From DATKPE01 sp035524335 (GTDB taxonomy: Bacteria; Bacteroidota; Ignavibacteria; UBA10030; SZUA-254): a DNA stretch of 46,902 bases. The position numbers were made by a program, and so were the translations under genes. The notes beneath the pieces were generated by a model. It saw only the letters and a list, made by a program, of their open reading frames with translations, did no database searches and was not told the origin of the DNA. Shown in pieces: positions 24,815 to 33,380 of this stretch (positions are counted from its first letter, which is position 1; every line of letters begins with the position of its first letter). Location of the stretch: assembly GCA_035524335.1 (NCBI GenBank), contig DATKPE010000019.1, forward strand, positions 1 through 46,902. The letters are read 5' to 3'.

Positions 24815-25912
24815 TTATTCCTGCCAGCTTTTCCAGTAGTCCGGCAATTCGACGGTTTCCCCCGCCGGAAGCACCCGGATCGGATTGAGTCCGTCGAGCA
24901 TCACCGCATACTCGTCGGTGTGGGTTTTGGATCCCTGATGTTTCAGCGCCTTCGGATGGGGTCCATGGTGGATGCCGCGCGGGTGAAGTGTGACCATGCC
25001 CGCGGTGATGTTGTCCCTGCTGAAGAAATTGCCGTCGTGATAGAAAATAAATTCGTCGTAATCGGTGTTGCGGTGGAAAAACGGGACCTTCAGCGCTTCA
25101 CTGTCTTCTTCGAGCGGTCGCGGGAGAAAACTGCAGACGACCGCGCCCTGGGTGACGAAGGTCGTGTGAGCGCTGGGGGGAAGGTGGACCCTCGGACTCA
25201 TGATCGGGCGGATGTCCCGCATCCGGAGTTTCCAGACCGTCAGATCGCCTTTCCAGCCGACAACGTCGATCGGATTGAACGGATAGATCACGGAGGAATA
25301 GTCGTCATCGACCTTGATCCGGACTTCCCATTCGTTCCGGTCTTCCAGATTCGGCTGTGGTTCGGGAACGACGATGACCCCCGGATCGTACAGCGCGTGC
25401 TGCCCGATCAATCCCTTCTCCGGCTGTTCAAATTCGGCCTTCGACTGGATGATCAGGAAAAAATTGTCGGTTGTCCGAGGGATGATACGGTACGTGACGG
25501 CGCGCGGAATGTTGATGTAATCCCCCTTCTCGAACGGAAGCGGCCCGAAATCGGTTTCGATGATTCCTTCTCCCCGGTGGACAAAATAGAGCTCGTCCCC
25601 GTCGGCATTCCGGAAGTAAAACGGCATCGGGGCGGTCCGGCGCGAGACGTACAGCCGTACGTCGTCGTTACCGAGGAACGCGACAGGAGAACCCGCGGGG
25701 TCGCGCCGGTCCGTCGGTTCGAGCTTGTTGCAGTCGATGCAGTGAGGTCGCAGTTTGCCCTCGAACCGGATCCAGCCGGTGGGGGGATGCGCGTGATACA
25801 GGTGGGCCGATTTGCCGAAGAAGCCCTTCCTTCCGTGTTCTTCCTCGAATGTGCCGTGGGGGAGGCCGACGTGGGCCTGTCTGGCAGTTTTGCCTTTCTG
25901 GATCGGATACAT
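24815..25912 (-). CDS. hmgA: Homogentisate 1,2-dioxygenase
   Basis: This 365-residue Fe(II) cupin dioxygenase would open the ring of homogentisate to give maleylacetoacetate. The ATG at 25912 is chosen because AGGAG lies 8 bases upstream; two codons earlier is only a TTG. Key blocks are DELYFVHRGEGIIETDFGPL, YINIPRAVTYRII and the iron-site region PFFHRNTDYDEFIFYHDGNF (His and Glu ligands). MVTLHPRGIHHGPHPKAL supplies the third ligand His, and DEYAVMLDGLNPI follows. It is somewhat shorter than the mammalian type (about 445) and fits the compact bacterial form. It is the fourth gene of the tyrosine-degradation operon. Confidence 0.93.
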   Translation of the reverse strand: MYPIQKGKTARQAHVGLPHGTFEEEHGRKGFFGKSAHLYHAHPPTGWIRFEGKLRPHCIDCNKLEPTDRRDPAGSPVAFLGNDDVRLYVSRRTAPMPFYFRNADGDELYFVHRGEGIIETDFGPLPFEKGDYINIPRAVTYRIIPRTTDNFFLIIQSKAEFEQPEKGLIGQHALYDPGVIVVPEPQPNLEDRNEWEVRIKVDDDYSSVIYPFNPIDVVGWKGDLTVWKLRMRDIRPIMSPRVHLPPSAHTTFVTQGAVVCSFLPRPLEEDSEALKVPFFHRNTDYDEFIFYHDGNFFSRDNITAGMVTLHPRGIHHGPHPKALKHQGSKTHTDEYAVMLDGLNPIRVLPAGETVELPDYWKSWQE

Positions 25913-25948
25913 GAACAATCTCCTCTGATTGATGATGACAGCGGAGTG

Positions 25949-26938
25949 CTACCGCCGGATAACTTTATTTCTCAGGGTGCCTATCTTTTCGATGGTAAGT
26001 TCGATGACGTCGTTCGGTTTGACCCACCGGTCGAGCTCGAGTCCACAGCCGGTGCCGACCGTTCCCGAACCGAGGATGTCGCCGGGGGAGAGCGTTTCGT
26101 CGAGCGAGGCGAACGAGATCATTTTTTCGAACGAATGGTAGATTTTCCCGGAGTTGCCCTCCGACCAGCGCTCGCCGTTCACGGATGCCGTCATCCGGAG
26201 GTTGTACGGATCGCCGATCTCATCGGCGGTGACGATGACCGGGCCGAACGCCGTTGCGAAATCCTTCCCCTTGGCGGGACCGAGCCGCACCTTCATTTCC
26301 TTCCGCTGGAGATCCCGGGCGCTGAAGTCGTTCATGACCGTGAAACCGAAAATATATCCGCGCGCCTCCGATTCCGGAATGTTCCGTCCCTCTTTTCCGA
26401 TGATGACGGCGAGTTCCAGCTCGTAATCGAATTTTTCCGTGAAGGAGGGCCAGGTCACCTCATCCTCCGGTCCGATCACGCTCCAGTGGGCACTTTTGTA
26501 ATACACCGGCATTTCATACCACTCCTTCGGCATCGGCTCACCCCGCTTTTCAAATCCCTTTTTCACATGCTCCTCGAATGCGTAGAAATCGCGGATGGAC
26601 GGGGGATGGGGAAGAGGCGGCAGGAGTCTCACCTGCTCCTGCCGGAAACAGAGCAGTTCCCCCCGCCCTCCGATGGGAAGATCCGGACCCGGTGGTATGC
26701 TCAGGAAATCGGCCGCGGCAGTCTCGGCGAATGTACGGGAGGTGACTCCTCCCTGGAGAAATTTCAGCATGTCCGGCGGCACCAGCACGTCCGCCAGGCG
26801 GTAGGGCTGTGCCTCCCCCTTGCGGGCGAGATGCCATGCACAGACCGAATGCAGATCGAGAATGCCGGATGCGGCGACAGCGCCGAGCCGGGTCTGCCTC
26901 CCGAGAAGCGTCGGAACCTCAAATGTGCAGAGTCTCAT
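25949..26938 (-). CDS. Fumarylacetoacetase (fumarylacetoacetate hydrolase family)
   Basis: This 329-residue FAH-fold enzyme has metal ligands typical of the family: the acidic pair in EKFDYELELAVIIGKEGRNI and the Asp of FTVMNDFSARDLQRKEM. The catalytic-core end DILGSGTVGTGCGLELDRWV is also present. An N-terminal domain of about 100 residues precedes the hydrolase core, as in short bacterial fumarylacetoacetases. It would split fumarylacetoacetate to fumarate and acetoacetate. It lies between hpd and hmgA with gaps of about 37-39 bases. No maleylacetoacetate isomerase gene is present in the operon, so either the isomerase is elsewhere or this enzyme accepts the maleyl isomer directly. Confidence 0.88.
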   Translation of the reverse strand: MRLCTFEVPTLLGRQTRLGAVAASGILDLHSVCAWHLARKGEAQPYRLADVLVPPDMLKFLQGGVTSRTFAETAAADFLSIPPGPDLPIGGRGELLCFRQEQVRLLPPLPHPPSIRDFYAFEEHVKKGFEKRGEPMPKEWYEMPVYYKSAHWSVIGPEDEVTWPSFTEKFDYELELAVIIGKEGRNIPESEARGYIFGFTVMNDFSARDLQRKEMKVRLGPAKGKDFATAFGPVIVTADEIGDPYNLRMTASVNGERWSEGNSGKIYHSFEKMISFASLDETLSPGDILGSGTVGTGCGLELDRWVKPNDVIELTIEKIGTLRNKVIRR

Positions 26939-26977
26939 GACGTCAGATCTCCGTTGCGGTACGCGCGCCGGCGGCTG

Positions 26978-28111
26978 TCAGAGGTTTCCGCGGAGTTGCT
27001 GCTCGCGTTCAATTGCCTCGAAGAGCGCCTTGAAATTTCCCTTGCCGAAGCTCCTGCTTCCCTTGCGCTGAATGATCTCGAAGAAAAGCGTCGGCCGGTC
27101 CTGGACGGGTTTCGAGAAAATCTGGAGCATGTATCCCTCGTCGTCCCGGTCGACGAGGATGCCGAGCCGGCTGAGCGTGTCGACCGGTTCATCGATGGTG
27201 CCAACCCGTTCGGCCAGCATCTTATAGTAGGCGTTCGGAACGCGGAGGAACTCGATCCCCCGGGAGGAGAGTTCTCCGACCGTTTCTATGATATTGTCGG
27301 TTGCCATGGCAATATGCTGAACACCCGGTGAACGGTAGTATTCAAGGTATTCGTCGATCTGCGATTTTCGCTTTCCGCTGGCCGGTTCGTTGATGGGGAA
27401 CTTGATCCGGTCGTTGCCGTTGGCCATCACCTTCGACATCAGGGCCGAATATTCGGTCGAGATGTCGGCGTCGTCAAAATGCTTGAACATCCGGAATCCC
27501 ATCACCGTCGTGTAAAAATCGACCCACGTGTTCATTGCCCCCAGTTCCACGTTTCCCACACAGTGGTCGATATAGCGGAGACCGACCGGCTTTGCCAGCG
27601 GGTCGGGTTGTGCGACATCCCGGTAGCCGGGGAGAAAAACACCCCGGTAATTTTTCCGCTCGACGAACGAGTGGATGGTGTCGCCGTAGATCGCGATGGC
27701 CGATTTTTTGACTTCCCCGAACTCGTCGCGGAACGTGGTGGGTTCCATCACGCCGGTTGCCCCCCGCTTCGTCGTTTCACGGTAGGCGGCTTCCGCATCA
27801 TCGACCCAGAGCGCAAGGTCCTTGACGCCGTCGCCGTGGAGGGTGACGTGTCGGCTGATCGGATGGTCCGGGGTCAGAGGGGAGGTCAGGACAAGCCTGA
27901 TCTTGTCCTGCTGGAGGACGTACGACGCCCTGTCGCGCTGGCCGGTCTCGAGGCCCGCGTAAGCAACCAGCCGGAATCCGAATGCGGTGCGGTAATAGTA
28001 GGAGCTTTGCCTGGCGTTGCCGACATACAGCTCGATGTAGTCGGTGCCGTTGATGGGGAGAAAATCCTGCAGCATCTGCTCGGTGCCGCCGGAGGGAACG
28101 GGTGAGGACAT
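26978..28111 (-). CDS. hpd: 4-hydroxyphenylpyruvate dioxygenase
   Basis: This 377-residue enzyme has two vicinal-oxygen-chelate domains and would convert 4-hydroxyphenylpyruvate to homogentisate. The ATG at 28111 has GGAGG 5 bases upstream, and an upstream TTG start is not needed. The N-terminal domain begins DFLPINGTDYIELYVGNARQ. Fe(II) ligands are His in RYIDHCVGNVEL (about 180), His in SPGVQHIAMATDN (about 264) and Glu in TLFFEIIQRKG (about 344). The C-terminal substrate-gating helix FGKGNFKALFEAIEREQ is present. Length and order match bacterial HPPD. Confidence 0.96.
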   Translation of the reverse strand: MSSPVPSGGTEQMLQDFLPINGTDYIELYVGNARQSSYYYRTAFGFRLVAYAGLETGQRDRASYVLQQDKIRLVLTSPLTPDHPISRHVTLHGDGVKDLALWVDDAEAAYRETTKRGATGVMEPTTFRDEFGEVKKSAIAIYGDTIHSFVERKNYRGVFLPGYRDVAQPDPLAKPVGLRYIDHCVGNVELGAMNTWVDFYTTVMGFRMFKHFDDADISTEYSALMSKVMANGNDRIKFPINEPASGKRKSQIDEYLEYYRSPGVQHIAMATDNIIETVGELSSRGIEFLRVPNAYYKMLAERVGTIDEPVDTLSRLGILVDRDDEGYMLQIFSKPVQDRPTLFFEIIQRKGSRSFGKGNFKALFEAIEREQQLRGNL

Positions 28112-28136
28112 CTCTTCCTCCAATTGATGGTGAACG

Positions 28137-29234
28137 TCAGACCGGAACGCGGTCTATGATATTCTGCAGTTTTTCAACGAGAACAGCATTTTCTTCCGGC
28201 GTACCGATGGTGATCCTGAGACAGTGCGGCAGGCCGAAAGGTTTCAGCGGCCGGACGATGACACCGGCCCTGAGCAGATCCTGGTACACGCTCTGCACTT
28301 CCTCCTCCGACCGGAGCGGCACCATGATAAAATTTGCCGCCGACCGGACCGGATGGAGGCGCATGCCCGTGAGACTCCGGTGCAGGAACTCCCTTCCCTG
28401 TGTGTTGAGGTCGGTCGACCGGGTGAGGAACTCCGTATCCCCGAGCGCGCCGATCCCCGCCGCCTGGGCCAGCGTACTCGGCTCGAAGGGGAGCTTCACC
28501 TTCATCATGAGGGAAATCAGATCGGGATGGGCAAAACCGTACCCGATGCGAATTCCCGCCAGTCCGTAGATCTTTGAAAATGTGCGGAGGGTGATGACGT
28601 TGTCGTAACGGTAATGAAGGGAATCCGGATATGAGGGATCTGCCGCGGCGTATTCGAAATATGCTTCGTCCAGTATGATCAGAACCTCGGAGGGTATCCG
28701 CTTGTAGAACTGGTCGAATTCCGCTTCCGTGAACATCGTCCCTGTGGGGTTGTTCGGATTTGCCAGATAGATGAGCTTCGTCCGGCCGGTCACGAGATCT
28801 GCAATGGCGGGAAGATCGTAACGCCAGTCCCGGTAGGGAACCGTCCTGTAGGATGTTCCCGCCGCGTGCGCAAGCACCTGAAAGCCGATGAACGCCGCCT
28901 CGGTGGTGATGACTTCGTCGCCGGGGGCAAGGAAAGTGCGGAGAATGTTCAGCATGATCGCTTCGGAGCCGCTTCCGGTGATCACGTTCCCGGCGGAGAG
29001 ATTGAACCGTTCCGCAAGGGCGGCTCGCAGGTCGGCCCCGCCGTTCGGATAGAGGTGAAGTTCCCCCATCGCGCGCTTCATTGCTTCCATGGCGCGGGGG
29101 GAGGCTCCAAGCGGGTTTTCATTCGATGCCAGCTTGATGACATGCCGCAGGCCGAGCTCCCGCTTCACTTCATCGATCGGTTTTCCTGCTTTGTAGGGCT
29201 GAAGAGATTCTATGTAGGATGGAATGGATCGCAT
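28137..29234 (-). CDS. HisC-like PLP aminotransferase, likely the tyrosine/aromatic aminotransferase of the operon
   Basis: This 365-residue class I/II aminotransferase starts at MRSIPSYIESLQPYKAGKP. A longer open frame to 29279 would run across the promoter and is rejected. Motifs are KLASNENPLGASPRA, YPNGGADLRAALAERF and TGSGSEAIMLNIL. LANPNNPTGT is followed by IILDEAYFEYA and the Schiff-base Lys of TFSKIYGLAGIRIGYG (about 219). RITIGTPEEN near the end carries the carboxylate-binding Arg. By sequence it belongs to the histidinol-phosphate aminotransferase group, which includes aromatic enzymes. Its place as first gene before hpd supports conversion of tyrosine to 4-hydroxyphenylpyruvate. 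A histidine-biosynthesis role is the alternative. Confidence 0.87.
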   Translation of the reverse strand: MRSIPSYIESLQPYKAGKPIDEVKRELGLRHVIKLASNENPLGASPRAMEAMKRAMGELHLYPNGGADLRAALAERFNLSAGNVITGSGSEAIMLNILRTFLAPGDEVITTEAAFIGFQVLAHAAGTSYRTVPYRDWRYDLPAIADLVTGRTKLIYLANPNNPTGTMFTEAEFDQFYKRIPSEVLIILDEAYFEYAAADPSYPDSLHYRYDNVITLRTFSKIYGLAGIRIGYGFAHPDLISLMMKVKLPFEPSTLAQAAGIGALGDTEFLTRSTDLNTQGREFLHRSLTGMRLHPVRSAANFIMVPLRSEEEVQSVYQDLLRAGVIVRPLKPFGLPHCLRITIGTPEENAVLVEKLQNIIDRVPV

Positions 29235-29248
29235 GCAGTCGACAGGTG

Positions 29249-29279
29249 AAAAGATAGCAATTCGGTTCCACATTTCCAA
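29249..29279 (-). promoter_or_regulatory. Promoter candidate for the tyrosine-degradation operon
   Basis: Minus strand: TTG (29279-29277), 20 bases, TATCTTTT (29256-29249). The start codon at 29234 follows 14 bases later, so the leader would be very short. No other strong promoter appears before the remaining genes of the operon. Confidence 0.6.
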
Positions 29280-29415
29280 TACCGGTGCGGAAGGGGCCGT
29301 CTGCGCCGTTTTCTTTGATCTGACCTATTTTTTCACTACCATCAACAAGCCGACTTTCACCAGGGGAACGATGGAATCTTGATGCCAGTCTGTTGTGCCT
29401 GTTAGCGGATGGTTC

Positions 29416-32400
29416 ATGCGATCTGTCGTTCCACGCTTCTTCCATAGTGCACTTCTCGCCCTGCTCCTGACGGTGCCTGCGGCGGTCAGCGCCCAGAACA
29501 GCGCCGGGGCTCCGGCATGGCCGTTCTATTCGGACACGCTGTCAGCGGTTCCCGCCGACTCGGTTATCCGTCTTTCCCACGAATTCCTTCTTCCCGGAAG
29601 CTGCGACGCGGCGATCGGCGGATTCCCCCTCGTTCAGGGCCTGGAATACCGCACCGATGACCGTCACGGTCTCTTCTTTCCCGACAGGGAAATCCTCGGT
29701 AAACGAAGGGTACACGGAGACAGCACGGTCAGGATCGTGGTCCGGTATCAGGCTCTGCCGTTCACGTTTCGCGACGCCTATCGTCTCCATCTTCCCGTGC
29801 GGTTTGTCGACAGTACGACGGGTCGAAGCATGACGGTCGCCCGTCCAACCGAGCCCTTTTCGCTTGACGACCTTTTCGGGGCAAATCTCCAGAAATCGGG
29901 GAGCATCGTACGCGGATTCACCGTCGGGTCGAACAGGGATCTTTCGCTCACCTCCGGCCTGCGGATGCAGATGTCCGGCAACCTGACACCCGACCTGTCT
30001 GTCGTCGCCGCCCTGACCGACGAGAATTCCCCCCTTCAGCCGGAAGGGACCACGCGGACGATCCAGGAGGTCGACAAAGTCTTCGTGGAACTCAGGAGCA
30101 GGAATGTCAGCGCCACCCTCGGTGATTTCCCGGTCGAATTCGGCGGCAATGAGTTTGCCTCGGTCCAGAGGAAACTACAGGGGGCAATGGGAACCATCTC
30201 CGGAGAAACGGACGAAGCCTCGGCCGCGGTCACTCTCGTAAGCGCGACACCGCGCGGCAAATACGCATCCCGGCAGTTTCAGGGATCCGACGGCGTTCAG
30301 GGTCCGTACCGGCTCACCGGGCAGAACAACGAGCGGCTGATCGTGGTCATCGCCGCAACGGAGCGCGTCTACATCGACGGCGAACGGATGCAGAGGGGTG
30401 AATCGAACGACTATACCATCGATTATTCCACCGCCGAAATCACCTTCACCCCGCACCGTCTCATCACCAATGCCTCGCGCATCACGGTCGACTTCGAGTA
30501 CACCGACCGTCAGTATGACCGGACGTTTTTCGGCGCCCGGACGGAGGAGTCGGTTCTCAGCCACCGGATCGACCTTCAGGCGACGTTTCTCCGCGAGGCG
30601 GATGACCAGAACTCGCCCGTCGATCTCTCGCTCGCCGACAGCGATCTGGCGCTTCTGCGGTCTGCCGGAGGCGACCCCTCGAAAGCTTCCCGCAGTGGAG
30701 TCACTCTCGCCGGCGCCGGCCAGGGTCAGTATGTCGCCATCGATACGGTCGTCCGGATCCCCGGCGGAACCGATTCGCTCGTTCGCATCTACAGGTTCGA
30801 CCCCGTCGACAGCCTGCATGCCGTCTACAGCGTAACCTTCCAATATGTCGGACCCGGCGCGGGAGACTACGCACAGATCAGCTCCGTCCAGTACCAGTTT
30901 GCCGGCGTCCGGCAGGGGGATTTCCTGCCGATCCGGTATCTTCCGATGCCAACGTCCCATTCACTTGCCGACGTGAAGCTGTCGGGCACCGTCACGCCCG
31001 GTCTCACGGTCGGCGGCGAGCTCGCTCATTCCGCCTTCAATGCGAATACCTTCGCCGCAACCGGGAGTACCACCGAGGGGAACGCCTACACGGCCTTCCT
31101 TGCATATTCCCGGCCATCGGTTACCATCGGGGGTATACAGCTCGGGCAGGTCGAACTGCGCGCGAGCGACCGCCGGACCGACGCCGCCTTCCAGCCGCTC
31201 GACCGCATCAATGCCGTCGAATACAACCGCACATGGAACATCACCGACTCCTCCGCCGGGAGTGAGGAGCTCCGGCAGGGATCTCTCACGGTGAATCCCG
31301 GGGATGGCCTTCATGCAGAATTATCCGAGGGCACCCTTGATCACGGGACCGGGTTCCATGCCGCCCGTACCGCCGCGGAATTTTCCTCCTCATCCGGCGG
31401 CGCGCCGCTCGGCGCCTATGCAATCGACGACGTGACGAGCCGGGACGACCTTCATACCATGGCGGATGACTGGATCCGGCAGTCGCTCCATCTTTCCCCC
31501 CGTTTCGGGAAAGTGACCGCACTGCTGGACGGAACGAACGAGATTCTCCTAGCGCACGATGTCGGGGCCGATACCATGTACGGTTCCAGTTACCGCCTGA
31601 ATGAGCTTGTTCCGGGCCTGCGCATCGACAGCGTCGCGGGGATGAGGATTCAGTTCGGCTACGGCCTCCGGTTCGAGGATTCGGCCGCCGCCGGTTCGCT
31701 CGCGCGGGCGTTTGCCGTCCATACTCAGACCGCCTCCTGGCAGCTCCCGTTCTGGAATGGCCTCTCCTCCGGACTTGATCTTAACATTCAGCAGAAACGC
31801 GCGGAGGAGTTTCCGGGAGTACGGCAGGGGAGTGAATATTCTTCGATTGCCCTGCGATGGCAGGGGCAATACCGTCCGTCCGGAAGATTCATCGAAACGG
31901 ACGCGTTCTATGAGATCATGACCGAGCGCTCCTCCAGGCTCGAACGGGTCTTCCAGCGGGTACCGGTGGGGACGGGCAACTATGTCTATGCCGGCGACCA
32001 GAATCATAATCATGTCGTCGACGAAGCCGATTTCGAGCCGGTCCGGTTCGACGGCGATTTTATCGCCGTGACTCTCCCGACCGATCAGCTCATCCCGGTG
32101 ATCGGTCTCCGGACAAGCACCCGGTTCCGGATGAACGGCAACGCGCTTCTCCCTCCGCATGCCTCCTGGAGCGGCCTCATCGGTCTTCTCTCCTCGGAAA
32201 CATATCTCCGGGTGGAGGAGAAAAGCAGTGATTCAGTGCATTCCGACATATACCTCCTGAAAATGAGTCATTTTCTGAACGATCATTCGACGCTCGACGG
32301 AACGCAGATGGTCACGGAGGATTTTTACATCGGTGAGCATGATCCGGCGGTCACCCTCCGGTTCCGGTTCAACGAACGGAAGAGCCTGACGCAGTACGCG

Positions 32401-32934
32401 CTTGGGGGAGAGCGGCTCTATGCGCGGGATCAATCTGCGCGTCTCCGATGGCAGATCCTGGAGGAGGTTGCGAATCAGACGGAGTTTACGATATCACGGA
32501 GCATTCTGCATGGTGATCCCGGGAATCCGCAAACGCGGGACATGAGGCTCTCCTCGCTTTCGATGGATTGGAGCTACCGTTCCGACCAGCGGATCGAATG
32601 GGGGCTGAAATTCAGCACCGGGAGGGGGTCAAACTACGATACCTCGGAAATATCCCTGAACGATCAGTCGTTCCGGTGCGTTTACGCGTTTAACGGACGG
32701 GGGCAGGCGACGGCGGAGCTGTCGCGCGAGGAAATATTCTTCCTCCGCGGCGGGGGAATTCTGCCGTTTGATCTGACGGGCGGCCGGGTCACCGGAAAAA
32801 GCTGGCTCTGGCATTTCGGTTTTGATTACAGGATGACAAGGTTTCTTCAGTCCTCGGTGATGTACGACGGCAGGAGCGAAGGAGGAGCGAGTCCGGTCCA
32901 CACAGCAAAAGCGGAGGTTAGGGCGTTTTTTTAA
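29416..32934 (+). CDS. Very large SprA-like outer-membrane/surface protein
   Basis: This is a 1172-residue exported protein starting MRSVVPRFFHSALLALLLTVPAAVSAQ, with a clear signal peptide; a GTG 7 codons upstream is less likely. The first 330 residues include LQKSGSIVRGFTVGSNRDLSLTSGLRMQMSG and VELRSRNVSATLGDFPVEFG. The block ERVYIDGERMQRGESNDY, then IDYSTAEITFTPHRLI and SRITVDFEYTDRQYDRTFFG, strongly recalls repeat units of SprA-type T9SS outer-membrane components. The remaining 800 residues are alternating beta-strands ending in an aromatic residue (VRAFF), as expected for a barrel. It is half the size of classical SprA (over 2000), so it is related in part rather than an orthologue. It could be a translocon-type barrel or a surface adhesin. 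Confidence 0.75.
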   Translation: MRSVVPRFFHSALLALLLTVPAAVSAQNSAGAPAWPFYSDTLSAVPADSVIRLSHEFLLPGSCDAAIGGFPLVQGLEYRTDDRHGLFFPDREILGKRRVHGDSTVRIVVRYQALPFTFRDAYRLHLPVRFVDSTTGRSMTVARPTEPFSLDDLFGANLQKSGSIVRGFTVGSNRDLSLTSGLRMQMSGNLTPDLSVVAALTDENSPLQPEGTTRTIQEVDKVFVELRSRNVSATLGDFPVEFGGNEFASVQRKLQGAMGTISGETDEASAAVTLVSATPRGKYASRQFQGSDGVQGPYRLTGQNNERLIVVIAATERVYIDGERMQRGESNDYTIDYSTAEITFTPHRLITNASRITVDFEYTDRQYDRTFFGARTEESVLSHRIDLQATFLREADDQNSPVDLSLADSDLALLRSAGGDPSKASRSGVTLAGAGQGQYVAIDTVVRIPGGTDSLVRIYRFDPVDSLHAVYSVTFQYVGPGAGDYAQISSVQYQFAGVRQGDFLPIRYLPMPTSHSLADVKLSGTVTPGLTVGGELAHSAFNANTFAATGSTTEGNAYTAFLAYSRPSVTIGGIQLGQVELRASDRRTDAAFQPLDRINAVEYNRTWNITDSSAGSEELRQGSLTVNPGDGLHAELSEGTLDHGTGFHAARTAAEFSSSSGGAPLGAYAIDDVTSRDDLHTMADDWIRQSLHLSPRFGKVTALLDGTNEILLAHDVGADTMYGSSYRLNELVPGLRIDSVAGMRIQFGYGLRFEDSAAAGSLARAFAVHTQTASWQLPFWNGLSSGLDLNIQQKRAEEFPGVRQGSEYSSIALRWQGQYRPSGRFIETDAFYEIMTERSSRLERVFQRVPVGTGNYVYAGDQNHNHVVDEADFEPVRFDGDFIAVTLPTDQLIPVIGLRTSTRFRMNGNALLPPHASWSGLIGLLSSETYLRVEEKSSDSVHSDIYLLKMSHFLNDHSTLDGTQMVTEDFYIGEHDPAVTLRFRFNERKSLTQYALGGERLYARDQSARLRWQILEEVANQTEFTISRSILHGDPGNPQTRDMRLSSLSMDWSYRSDQRIEWGLKFSTGRGSNYDTSEISLNDQSFRCVYAFNGRGQATAELSREEIFFLRGGGILPFDLTGGRVTGKSWLWHFGFDYRMTRFLQSSVMYDGRSEGGASPVHTAKAEVRAFF

Positions 32935-33380
32935 AGTGGATGCACGGCGAGTCAGCATGAGATTGCCGATGTTCCTACAGGAAATGTTTCACGTTGTTTC
33001 ACACGCCGCGAACGATGGTGACCGGACGGGGCGGGAGGATGCCGCGCGGCATAAAATTTTTTTCAGTCGCAATTTTTATCTTGCATTTTGCGGAGGTAAT
33101 CATTATTATATCCCACGCTGTACGCATGATCCATCCGGGCGCGACACACCGAATCGCGATCATCCATTCCGGGGTGAACATCACTTGATACTAGGGACGA
33201 GAGGCTGCTTGTTCTTCTCCAGGCTGCACTGGGAACATCGGCACTGAATAATTTTCTCCGCACACAGACATGATCGAGGATACAACCGAAGTTGAGGGAC
33301 CAAAACCGTCTGCCGTCGGTCGGAAGCGCTGGAGAGATGAGGGAAGCGGTGGCGATACCGTTGGAGGAGCGAAGCTTGCC
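32935..33380. other. Long intergenic region without a supported gene
   Basis: This stretch of about 446 bases lies between the SprA-like gene and ogt. It contains two direct copies of GTTTCAC (32986-33003), a T-rich tract near 33057-33080 and GCGGAGG near 33091. A hydrophobic 64-codon frame (32994-33188) and a longer plus frame both lack a matched start and ribosome binding site. The frame from 33270 that leads into ogt is most likely 5' leader. I see no clear promoter of the local type. Confidence 0.45.

Noticed and set aside
24920..27331. 803-codon plus-strand open frame
   Set aside because: It lies antisense to hmgA, the fumarylacetoacetase and part of hpd, whose motifs are unmistakable. 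Long antisense frames are expected in G+C-rich DNA, and its protein is Arg/Asp/Gly-rich without a fold.
32986..33004. parS-like word TGTTTCACG followed by a second TGTTTCAC
   Set aside because: The halves are direct repeats. A parS site needs an inverted second half (TGTTNCACGTGAAACA), so ParB binding is not supported.
32994..33188. Hydrophobic 64-codon frame
   Set aside because: It has a membrane-like stretch, but no ribosome binding site before its ATG, and it overlaps a T-rich tract that is more likely leader or promoter DNA.
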